In this document: piece after piece, positions 16,800 to 24,383 of the stretch
Numbering within the stretch: position 1 is the first letter of the stretch
Layout: every line of letters starts with the position of its first letter
Translations under genes and position numbers: made by a program
Notes under the pieces: model-generated
Told to the model about the DNA's origin: nothing
Seen by the model: only the letters and a program-made list of their open reading frames with translations
Databases searched by the model: none
NCBI GenBank assembly: GCA_023425025.1
Contig: JAFADG010000041.1
Span: 1 to 64,000 of the forward strand
DNA: 64,000 nt
Direction: 5' to 3'
DNA from: Bacillota bacterium
Lineage (GTDB): Bacteria > Bacillota > Clostridia > Christensenellales > Aristaeellaceae

Positions 16800-18773
16800 T
16801 TATTTTCCAAGTGCCTTCTTTACAGCGGCCACAGCATTTGCGGTTGTAAAACCATACGTTTCAAACAGCTTGCCGGCGGGGGCGGAGGCGCCGTAGTGGT
16901 CGATGCAGATCGTTTCGCCATCCAGGCCCACATACTTGAACCAAGGCATGGAGGTGCCGGCTTCCATGGCTACGCGGGCGCGCACTTTATTTGGCAGCAC
17001 GCTTTGCTTATACTCGGCGGCTTGGCTGTCAAACAGCTCCATGCAGGGCATGGATACGACGCTTACGTCAATGCCGTCGTCCCAAAGCTGCTTCTGGGCC
17101 GCGATGAGGGGGGCCACTTCGCTGCCGCTGCCCATTAAAATGGCGTCCGGCGTTTCCTTTTTGGCGGGGGAGAGCACATAGCTGCCCTTGAAGGCTTCTT
17201 TACCGCTGCCGTTTTGCAGGGGCAGGTCCTGCCTGGTGAGTACAAGGCAGATGGGCACGCCGCAGGTTATGGCCGTGATCCAGCCGGCGGCCGTTTCGGG
17301 GCCGTCCGCGGGGCGGAAGACAAGCAGGTCGGGGATGGCCCGCAGCCCGGCCAGATGCTCGATGGGCTGGTGGGTGGGGCCGTCTTCGCCGACACCGATG
17401 GAGTCGTGGGTCAAAACATAGGTTACCGGCGCTTTCATGATGGCTGACAGGCGCATGGCGTTTTTCATGTAGTCGGTGAACACAAAGAACGTAGCGCAAT
17501 AGACCCGCAATCCGCCGTGGAGAGCCAGGCCGTTGGCGATGGCGGCCATGGCGTGCTCGCGGACGCCAAAGTGCAGGTTGCGGCCGGCACGGTTTTCGGC
17601 GCTGTAGTCGCCGCCGTCCTTGATCAGCGTCTTGGTGGAGGGCGCAAGGTCCGCGGAGCCGCCCACCAGGTTGGGGATGCGCTTGGCAAGGCGGTTGATC
17701 ATTTCAAAGGAGGTGTTGCGGGTGGCCATCTTTTCGGGGAACTGCCACAGATCATCGCCATCAAGCGTGCCTTCGGGCAGTTCCTTGCTGAACCATACCT
17801 GCCATTCGGCGGCCAGCTCGGGATAGGCCTTGGCATATTCCGCAAACAGCCTGTTCCATTCCGCCTCTGCCTTCGCGCCCTTTTCCGCGATGCTGTTCAG
17901 GTGCTCGTACACCTCGGGCAGCACAAAGAAGGATTCCTCCGGCATGCCCAGGGTGACCTTGGCGGCCTGTACGTTTTCCGCGCCCAAAGGCTCGCCGTGG
18001 GCGCTGGCCTTGCCGGCCCTGGCGGAGCCGAAACCGATGGTGGTGGGCACCACGATCAGGGAGGGCCGGTCGTCGGCCTTGGCGGCTTTGATGGCCGAGC
18101 CGATCTGCACAACATCATTGCCATCCTTTACATGCTGCACATGCCAGCCGTAGGCTTCAAAGCGTGCGCCAACGTCTTCCTTCATGGCGATATCCGTGTT
18201 GCCCTCAATGGAGATTTCGTTGTCGTCGTACAGGAGGATCAATTTGCCCAGCTTCAGCGTGCCGGCCAGGGAGGCCGCCTCGCTGGAGATGCCCTCCATC
18301 ATGCAGCCGTCGCCGCAGAAGCAATAGGTGTAGTGGTCCACCACCGAAAAGCCGGGCTTGTTGAACTTGGCGGCCAGCATGGTTTCCGCCATGGCAAAGC
18401 CCACTGCGTTGGCAACGCCCTGACCCAGGGGGCCGGTGGTGGTTTCCACGCCGGCGGTATGGCCGAACTCGGGGTGGCCGGGGGTTTTGCTGCCCCATTG
18501 ACGGAAGGCCTTCAACTCATCCATGGGCAGGCCATAGCCGAACAGGTGCAGCAGCGTGTACAAAAGAGCGCTGGCATGGCCTGCGGAGAGAACAAACCGG
18601 TCCCTGTCCTTCCAATTAGGGTTGGCGGGATTGTGGCGCATGGCTTCCGCCCAGACAGCGTATGCCATTGGCGCCATGCCCATGGGCGCGCCGGGATGGC
18701 CGCTGTTTGCCTTTTGAACGGTGTCGGCTGCCAGGACGCGGATGGTGTTGATGGTTTTTTCCGTGATAAACAT
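16800..18773 (-). CDS. tkt: Transketolase
   Basis: 657 residues, full length in one polypeptide. Thiamine-diphosphate enzyme moving two-carbon units in the pentose phosphate pathway. SGHPGAPMGMAPMAYAVW, the ThDP motif GDGCMMEGISSEAASLAG with NEISIEG, GVREHAMAAIANG and THDSIGVGEDGPTHQP are all present. Last gene of the DUF2461-phosphohexomutase operon. It would connect the arabinose pathway product, xylulose 5-phosphate, to glycolysis. Confidence 0.96.
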   Translation of the reverse strand: MFITEKTINTIRVLAADTVQKANSGHPGAPMGMAPMAYAVWAEAMRHNPANPNWKDRDRFVLSAGHASALLYTLLHLFGYGLPMDELKAFRQWGSKTPGHPEFGHTAGVETTTGPLGQGVANAVGFAMAETMLAAKFNKPGFSVVDHYTYCFCGDGCMMEGISSEAASLAGTLKLGKLILLYDDNEISIEGNTDIAMKEDVGARFEAYGWHVQHVKDGNDVVQIGSAIKAAKADDRPSLIVVPTTIGFGSARAGKASAHGEPLGAENVQAAKVTLGMPEESFFVLPEVYEHLNSIAEKGAKAEAEWNRLFAEYAKAYPELAAEWQVWFSKELPEGTLDGDDLWQFPEKMATRNTSFEMINRLAKRIPNLVGGSADLAPSTKTLIKDGGDYSAENRAGRNLHFGVREHAMAAIANGLALHGGLRVYCATFFVFTDYMKNAMRLSAIMKAPVTYVLTHDSIGVGEDGPTHQPIEHLAGLRAIPDLLVFRPADGPETAAGWITAITCGVPICLVLTRQDLPLQNGSGKEAFKGSYVLSPAKKETPDAILMGSGSEVAPLIAAQKQLWDDGIDVSVVSMPCMELFDSQAAEYKQSVLPNKVRARVAMEAGTSMPWFKYVGLDGETICIDHYGASAPAGKLFETYGFTTANAVAAVKKALGK

Positions 18774-18797
18774 AAACGCAAAACCTCCAGTATTTGA

Positions 18798-20315
18798 TCA
18801 GGATAAGGTGGCCAACTTTTCCCGGATGGGCGCCAAGTCGATGCCGGGCGCATTTGACAGCGCATTCAGCAGCGATTCCAGCATATATTTCATGCCGCCG
18901 GGCACATCGCTTTCCACATTGAGGGGCAGCACCGGGTCATGCACCGACAACCGCAGCAGGAACCAGCCGTTTTGAAGGCCGCCGTCCAGGTCAAAATTGA
19001 TGCGCACGCCCTCCCGGCTGTCCGGGGCGATGTGCCAGCCCGCCGTATTGGCGGCATGGTCCAGCACCTGCTGTATGGCTGCTTTGCCCGCTTTTTTGAA
19101 ATCAGGTACGGTGAGCTTCAAGCGTATCTCGGCATTTTCCACCGGCTCCCGCAATTCCGCGATCAGGCTGCCCAGGGTTTTGCCGGCCTGTTTGCGCTTC
19201 ATGGCCTCCACGATCAAAAGCGTAACCAGGTACATGCCGTCGTCCAGGAAATGATTTTCCCGGAAAGCCGCGTGGCCGCTGGTCTCAATGGCCAGGGGGC
19301 AGTTAATGCCGCTTTTGTTCAAGCGGATGGCCTCGTCGATCACGTTGCGGTAACCCCGCTTAAAGCGGTAATGCACGCCGCCCCATTCGGTGATGAATCG
19401 GGCGAGACCGGAGGAGGTGACGGAATCGGTGACGATGGTCAAGCCCTGGGTGTCACCTAGCAGTATGGCGGAAATCAGCGCGATCAGCCGGTTGCGGTTG
19501 ATTTCCCGGCCCGTATCATCCACGATGGCTGCCCGGTCGCAGTCGGCATCAAAGATTACGCCTAGGTCCGCCTTGGCGCGTTTGACCGCGGCGGAAACGG
19601 AGGCCATGGCCTCCTCGTTTTCAGGGTTGGGCACATGGTTGGGGAACATGCCGTCGGGCGTCAAGAACTGGCTGCCATCGACCCAGGCGCCCAGGCTTTG
19701 CATCAGCCCGGCATAAAAGCCGCCCGCGCCGTTGCCGGCATCCACCACCACGTGCAGCCCCGAAAGCGGCCGCGCGTTATTCGTATCCAGGCCTTTCTTG
19801 ATGCGGTCTGCCAGCAGCCCCTGGTAGGCGGGCAGGAATGGCTTTTGCGTGACGCTTCCTGTGCCGGGCTGCTCTTCATAGGAGAGGGCGGAGGCGTCGG
19901 CAAGCAAAAGAGAGATGTCATCCCCGTTCAGGCCGCCCGCTTTTTCGAAGAATTTCAGCCCGTTCAGCTGATAGGGGTGGTGGCTGGCGGTAACCATTAC
20001 CGCGCCGTCCACTTGGAAACCTTCGGTCAAGATACTCATATACATGGCGGGGGTGGTGCACAAGCCAAAATCCAGCACCCGGGCGCCGGCTTTCGCCATG
20101 CCTTCCGCCGCGGCCGAAAGCAGCTGGGGGCCGGATATGCGGGAATCGCGCCCGATGGATACGGCAAGGGAGCCCGGCGCTTTTCCCGTATGCTTTGAAA
20201 GCAGGCGCACAAAGGCGCTGCCCAGTGCCCGGGCCACATTGGATGTCAATACGGCAGTTTCGCCAACGGCTGTCCCGCGGATATCGCTGCCGCTTTTCAG
20301 GGCCATCCAGTCCAT
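18798..20315 (-). CDS. Phosphomannomutase/phosphoglucomutase
   Basis: 505 residues. Interconverts hexose 1- and 6-phosphates. The phosphoserine loop VTASHHPYQLNGLKFF, metal loop DADCDR and sugar-binding ETSGHAAF are intact, in contrast to the degenerate copy fused to the transferase at 388-2745. ATG 20315 follows AAGGAGG. It lies between the DUF2461 gene and tkt with gaps of about 25-35 nt. Confidence 0.93.
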   Translation of the reverse strand: MDWMALKSGSDIRGTAVGETAVLTSNVARALGSAFVRLLSKHTGKAPGSLAVSIGRDSRISGPQLLSAAAEGMAKAGARVLDFGLCTTPAMYMSILTEGFQVDGAVMVTASHHPYQLNGLKFFEKAGGLNGDDISLLLADASALSYEEQPGTGSVTQKPFLPAYQGLLADRIKKGLDTNNARPLSGLHVVVDAGNGAGGFYAGLMQSLGAWVDGSQFLTPDGMFPNHVPNPENEEAMASVSAAVKRAKADLGVIFDADCDRAAIVDDTGREINRNRLIALISAILLGDTQGLTIVTDSVTSSGLARFITEWGGVHYRFKRGYRNVIDEAIRLNKSGINCPLAIETSGHAAFRENHFLDDGMYLVTLLIVEAMKRKQAGKTLGSLIAELREPVENAEIRLKLTVPDFKKAGKAAIQQVLDHAANTAGWHIAPDSREGVRINFDLDGGLQNGWFLLRLSVHDPVLPLNVESDVPGGMKYMLESLLNALSNAPGIDLAPIREKLATLS

Positions 20316-20349
20316 AGATACCTCCTTGGTCTAAAAGGCGAAGGGGGAG

Positions 20350-21048
20350 TCACATCTTTTCGGGAATATTGGATACTTCCTCCATCAGCCCGCGAAGCGC
20401 CTTGTACAGGGGAGTTAAGGCCTGATAGTCCTCCACGACCCGGCTTATGATGTCGGGGGAGTAGATCCAGGGGAATTGCGTCTGGGATTGATGAATGTAC
20501 AGATCCTTGGCGGTATAAAAGGGCACAAGCTCCGGCGGGATTTGGCTTGGCACCGCCATGCGCTTGAAGGATTCACCGCCGACAACAAGGCCCCGTTCCT
20601 TCAGATGGCAGCTTTCCAGCACACTTTGGAAAGCTGCGGGATTGGCAGCCAGGCGGCGGCGCAAAAGATCAAACACCGGCCGGTTTTCGCCCCAGAAGCC
20701 CATGCCCCAGCCGGTTGTTTCCGGGGACACCTCAAACCAGAACATCAGGCTGCCTTCCCTGGGCTCGGCTGCCCGGCGGAACAAAAGCCACAAATGGTCG
20801 CGGAAGGGGGATTTGTCCTTGGTGAAGCGCACATCGCGGCGGATGCGCGCCAGGCATTTGGCCGGGCGCACCTCCATGGAATCATCGATCAGGCGCATGT
20901 GTGGCGCCATTGCTTCGATAAAGGCATAAAAGGGCGCTTGCACGTCCCGCAGATATTCTTCTTTATGCTCCTCGAAAAAGGAGATGTTGTTGTTGAATCG
21001 CAAGCTTAAAAAGAACTGGATGGTTGCTTCCCCAAAGCCCGTAAACAT
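20350..21048 (-). CDS. DUF2461 family protein
   Basis: 232 residues, normal for the family (TIGR02453). Function unknown. Visible family features: FFLSLRFNNNISFFEEHKEEY at the start, RDVRFTKDKSPFRDHLWLLF and FWFEVSPETTGWGMGFW. ATG 21048 follows GGAGGTG; a longer frame extends 81 nt upstream into the promoter. First gene of an operon with phosphohexomutase and transketolase, but no metabolic role is evident. Confidence 0.88.
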   Translation of the reverse strand: MFTGFGEATIQFFLSLRFNNNISFFEEHKEEYLRDVQAPFYAFIEAMAPHMRLIDDSMEVRPAKCLARIRRDVRFTKDKSPFRDHLWLLFRRAAEPREGSLMFWFEVSPETTGWGMGFWGENRPVFDLLRRRLAANPAAFQSVLESCHLKERGLVVGGESFKRMAVPSQIPPELVPFYTAKDLYIHQSQTQFPWIYSPDIISRVVEDYQALTPLYKALRGLMEEVSNIPEKM

Positions 21049-21076
21049 GCTGCACCTCCAAATTTCTGCCCGTATG

Positions 21077-21105
21077 ATTATACCCGGAAATGTCCTTGGA
21101 AGCAA
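21077..21105 (-). promoter_or_regulatory. Sigma-A promoter of the DUF2461-phosphohexomutase-tkt operon
   Basis: Minus strand TTGCTT (21105-21100), 17 nt, TATAAT (21082-21077), 29 nt before the start codon. Confidence 0.55.
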
Positions 21106-21264
21106 CTGCATGTCCGAAAAAAAGAGCATTTGTTAAGTTGACTTATACTAATTACAAACATTATTTCGTCATTGCGGCAGTACTTTTCGCGCAGGGCTGC
21201 GTCGTTCTTCGCTAATGTTTTCCATTAATATTAAAGCAAATTTCTGTTGCGGCGCATGGAAAAA

Positions 21265-21282
21265 GCCGCCTTGAGCGGCGGC
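21265..21282 (-). terminator. Terminator after the surface protein gene
   Basis: GCCGCC/GGCGGC arms with six-base loop; on the minus strand the hairpin is followed by TTTTT. The adjoining gap 21,106-21,260 holds no recognisable gene or RNA. Confidence 0.65.
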
Positions 21283-21300
21283 TTATGAACGTTGGTGCTG

Positions 21301-23286
21301 TCAGGAATCGATTGCTTTTTCGCTGCCTTCATTTCGTGCGGTACGGCGGCGGCGGGCGAAACCGGCGGCGGATAGGGTTGGCTCGTCTTCTACGGCCGGC
21401 TTTGCGGTGCGGGGCAGGCGGTAATGGCCTGTGCCGCCGGAAAGGATGGCCGCTTCTTCTTCGGAAAGCTCCCGGTAATTTTCCTCGGCCTGGGGAGGAT
21501 CATCCTCCTGCTGTTCATCGTCAAACGTATTGCCGCCGTCCTGCGTCTGGTCGCTGCGCACATACTTCATATGCGGCAGCTCATCCTCCTCGACGGAGAA
21601 AACAGGTTCCTGCTGCGATCCGTCCTGCTCCTCGCCGTCCTCCCTGTATTCGACGGCATCGGCGTCATTTTCACTGGGAGCGGTATAGTCCCTTCGCGTG
21701 CCGCGCTCCAAATGATCCAGCGCTGCGTCCGACTGGCGCTTTTGTGCCAGCCGCTTGGCAAAAGCCACGGCAATCAGCAGAACGGAGCCGGCCGTCAACA
21801 CAAGGAACAGCGCAAACAGGATCATGGAAACGCTCTTGGCGGTGGCAAACGCGGGCGGCAGCCCGGCAGAGGTGGGGATCTTTTCCGTCACCAGGGGCGC
21901 CGGAGTGCGCTGGGGTACGGTGGTCGGTTCCGGCGTTTGCACGGCAAAGGAAATGGATATGGGGTTGCTTTCAAAGCTCACATCATTGCCCAGCAGATCC
22001 TTGCAGGTTGCGGTGAACCTAAAGGTGCCGGCTACGGAAATGCTGGTGTCCCTTTGGATTTTCTTGGTCTCGCCGGCCTTGATGGTCGGAAAGGTGTAAA
22101 TCGTCGTGCTGCCGTGGCGCAATGTCACATTGGATGCATCGGATTCGCTGGCGTTGGTAACGGCAACCTCGAACCGCACCTGGGCGGGCTCGGTGTATAC
22201 TTCCAGCCTGTCCGCTGAGGCATTGACGGTCAGCTCCAGCTTCTTGTTGGGATCGACAGCGCCCACAGACACTTTGTCGGTGGTGATGCTGACTTCTGAA
22301 CCGGTATTGTCGGTGGCCTGCACGGTGAAGGCGTACTCGGCGCTGGCCATCAGCGTGACTTCTTTTTCAATGGTCTTTGTTTCCCCGGCCGCCAGTTCCA
22401 GATTGGAATCGATATCGCCCAGTCCGGGATCGGTCACCTTGACATTGCTGTAGCTGATGGTGCCCTGGTTTTTGAGCGTCAGCGTCAGCTTGACCTTATC
22501 GCCGATGTTTACGCCCGCGGCACTGGATGCAAGCTTGGCCGACAGGTTGGCCTCGCCCAGCGTAATGGTCTGCGCCTCGATGGTCTTTTTCAGCGTTTCG
22601 TTGGAACCGGTGGCTTTGTAGGTGACGGTGGCGCTGCTGGTCAGGTTTTTGTCGCCCATGGTCACTTCAAAACTGACTTTTTGGCTGCTGTTTGCCGGCA
22701 GCGATTTGATGGTGGCCTTTTTGGTGGAAATGCTTTTGTTTTCGGTCAGCGTGATATTGGTCAGCGCAACGTTGCCCGTATTGGTCAGATCATAGGTGAC
22801 GGTCACCTTCTGATCCTTGCGGGCCATTTGCGCGGACAGGGTGCGCGTTACCTCCAGCCCGGGAACCGCGCCTTTGTAGATGATGGCTTTGTTGAAATAT
22901 TTGTTTTTCCAGACCAGGTCGCTGCCATCCTCGTTGGGAACGGGATACTTGACCCCAAAGGTGATTTTGCCGTCTTCCAGCTGCTTCTGGGTAACGCGCC
23001 ACGTGCCTGTCCAGGTCCGGAAGACGCCGATATCCAGCGTAACGGCGCCGCCGTCGCCAAAGTCGGAAACGGTCTTTCCGTCAGGGTAAAACAAATAAAC
23101 AGGTCCCGGCATTCTGTCGTCGCCCACATTGCTGACCTTGATGGATACCGTCACATCGCCCGGCCCGGTAAACTCATTTTTGGAAAGATCCATGGTAACG
23201 GCGATCGGATCATACGCCTGTGCCACGCCAAGGATGCCCACCAGCAAGGCGCACAGCAGAATCAGCAAAAAAACCTTTTGCCTCAT
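21301..23286 (-). CDS. Secreted, membrane-anchored surface protein with CARDB/DUF11-like repeats
   Basis: 661 residues. Signal peptide (about 1-24, LLILLCALLVGILG), then about 460 residues of Ig-like beta domains that read as CARDB or DUF11-type (NTGNVALTNITLTEN, NQGTISYSNVKVTD, TNASESDASNVTLRHG). A Pro/Thr-rich linker follows, then one transmembrane segment (about 486-510) and a 150-residue, very acidic, probably cytoplasmic tail. The topology is that of a wall-spanning adhesin or scaffold with an intracellular domain. The start is uncertain: ATG 23286 and ATG 23292 both lack a close ribosome site; GGAGG lies about 20 nt upstream. A consensus promoter precedes it. Function unknown. Confidence 0.7.
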   Translation of the reverse strand: MRQKVFLLILLCALLVGILGVAQAYDPIAVTMDLSKNEFTGPGDVTVSIKVSNVGDDRMPGPVYLFYPDGKTVSDFGDGGAVTLDIGVFRTWTGTWRVTQKQLEDGKITFGVKYPVPNEDGSDLVWKNKYFNKAIIYKGAVPGLEVTRTLSAQMARKDQKVTVTYDLTNTGNVALTNITLTENKSISTKKATIKSLPANSSQKVSFEVTMGDKNLTSSATVTYKATGSNETLKKTIEAQTITLGEANLSAKLASSAAGVNIGDKVKLTLTLKNQGTISYSNVKVTDPGLGDIDSNLELAAGETKTIEKEVTLMASAEYAFTVQATDNTGSEVSITTDKVSVGAVDPNKKLELTVNASADRLEVYTEPAQVRFEVAVTNASESDASNVTLRHGSTTIYTFPTIKAGETKKIQRDTSISVAGTFRFTATCKDLLGNDVSFESNPISISFAVQTPEPTTVPQRTPAPLVTEKIPTSAGLPPAFATAKSVSMILFALFLVLTAGSVLLIAVAFAKRLAQKRQSDAALDHLERGTRRDYTAPSENDADAVEYREDGEEQDGSQQEPVFSVEEDELPHMKYVRSDQTQDGGNTFDDEQQEDDPPQAEENYRELSEEEAAILSGGTGHYRLPRTAKPAVEDEPTLSAAGFARRRRTARNEGSEKAIDS

Positions 23287-23425
23287 GTACATTATCGGGC
23301 GCTTGGGAACACCCTTCCTCCCTTCGCTTGCGCACAGCGGGTACGCAATGGTGAAACACAAATAGTATGCCACAAACATACAAGGATATACAGATCAATC
23401 ATCGTATACTTATACTATCGCTGTT

Positions 23426-23454
23426 ATTGTAGAGCATCCATGACCGCGTGTCAA
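23426..23454 (-). promoter_or_regulatory. Consensus sigma-A promoter of the surface protein gene
   Basis: Minus strand TTGACA (23454-23449), 17 nt, TACAAT (23431-23426). It implies an untranslated leader of about 130 nt, longer than usual for this window. Confidence 0.7.
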
Positions 23455-23558
23455 GCAAAGCGGCTTGCCGGACGGCGCAAATTGGTTCTGTTTTCCTGAA
23501 AAGCATGTAAAATAACGAATTTTGTAACAGGAATTGGCATGCAATCGACAGATGCCGT

Positions 23559-24227
23559 TTACGGAACCAGGTTGACGATATCCATTTTTTCGTTCAAATC
23601 GACAAACTGACTGGGAACTTCACCGACGATGATGCTTTCGGCGATTGGGACCGTGCTGACGAGCTCCACCAGCTTTGCCCCTGTGGGAATGACAAGGCGC
23701 ACCGTGGTTTTGGTGGACAGGAGAATTTTGAACCGCGTTTGGTTGATGCCGGCAGACTCGAATTCAGAGACATACTGGGTGGATACCGCGCCTACAGGAA
23801 GTATTTTGACGGGGATGCCCGGTCCGCTGCCGGCCAGGAATTTGATGCCGAAGGCGGCCCCCAGCGGGATGACGATCACCTGATTTTTCGTTTCCTGCAA
23901 TTTTTCCTGGGCCTGCAGCGCTGTGCGCGTGGCCAGGTCGTTCATGCGCACGGTATTGGCCTGCAGCATGGATACCTGGCCTTTGTCGTCCATGTGGACC
24001 GTAATGAGATCGTCAAACGTAACGCCCGAGCGCATGATGTCGGCCACGGCGGAATTGATGACCTTCACCGCCAGGGAATAGGCGTCTGCGTATGCCATGT
24101 CCAGTATTACCTGGGAAAGATTGTTTTCCAGTACCAAAAAGGCCGCGGTCAAAAGCAAAAGAATAATGACCGTTATGCGCAAAAGCTTTCGTGGAAAGTG
24201 TTTTTTTCTCTGCGGGGATGCAACCAT
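23559..24227 (-). CDS. yunB: Sporulation protein YunB
   Basis: 222 residues. N-terminal membrane anchor (about 16-36) and an extracytoplasmic domain with VINSAVADIM, VSMLQANTVRMNDLA, IPLGAAFGIKFLAGSGPGIPVKI and VPIAESIIVGEVPSQFV, all characteristic of YunB. In B. subtilis it is a mother-cell (sigma-E) gene needed for efficient sporulation. ATG 24227 is 7 nt from GGGAGG; an ATG two codons earlier is too close. A weak sigma-E-like box may precede it. The gene stands alone. Confidence 0.88.
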   Translation of the reverse strand: MVASPQRKKHFPRKLLRITVIILLLLTAAFLVLENNLSQVILDMAYADAYSLAVKVINSAVADIMRSGVTFDDLITVHMDDKGQVSMLQANTVRMNDLATRTALQAQEKLQETKNQVIVIPLGAAFGIKFLAGSGPGIPVKILPVGAVSTQYVSEFESAGINQTRFKILLSTKTTVRLVIPTGAKLVELVSTVPIAESIIVGEVPSQFVDLNEKMDIVNLVP

Positions 24228-24292
24228 TTTCATTCCTCCCTCGTTTTATGAATATGCGAAGGCATGAGGCTATACCCGTTTTCCGGGAAACT

Positions 24293-24321
24293 TTGAATTG
24301 CTTTTGCGCCTGTGTTATAAT
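24293..24321 (+). promoter_or_regulatory. Sigma-A promoter of the penicillin-binding protein gene
   Basis: TTGAAT (24293-24298), 17 nt, TATAAT (24316-24321) with an extended TG. Confidence 0.6.
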
Positions 24322-24383
24322 GTAAGCATGTCCTTGACCCTACGATGAGGATTCTAGGCTAAATGCCGTTTGGAGGCTTTGCT

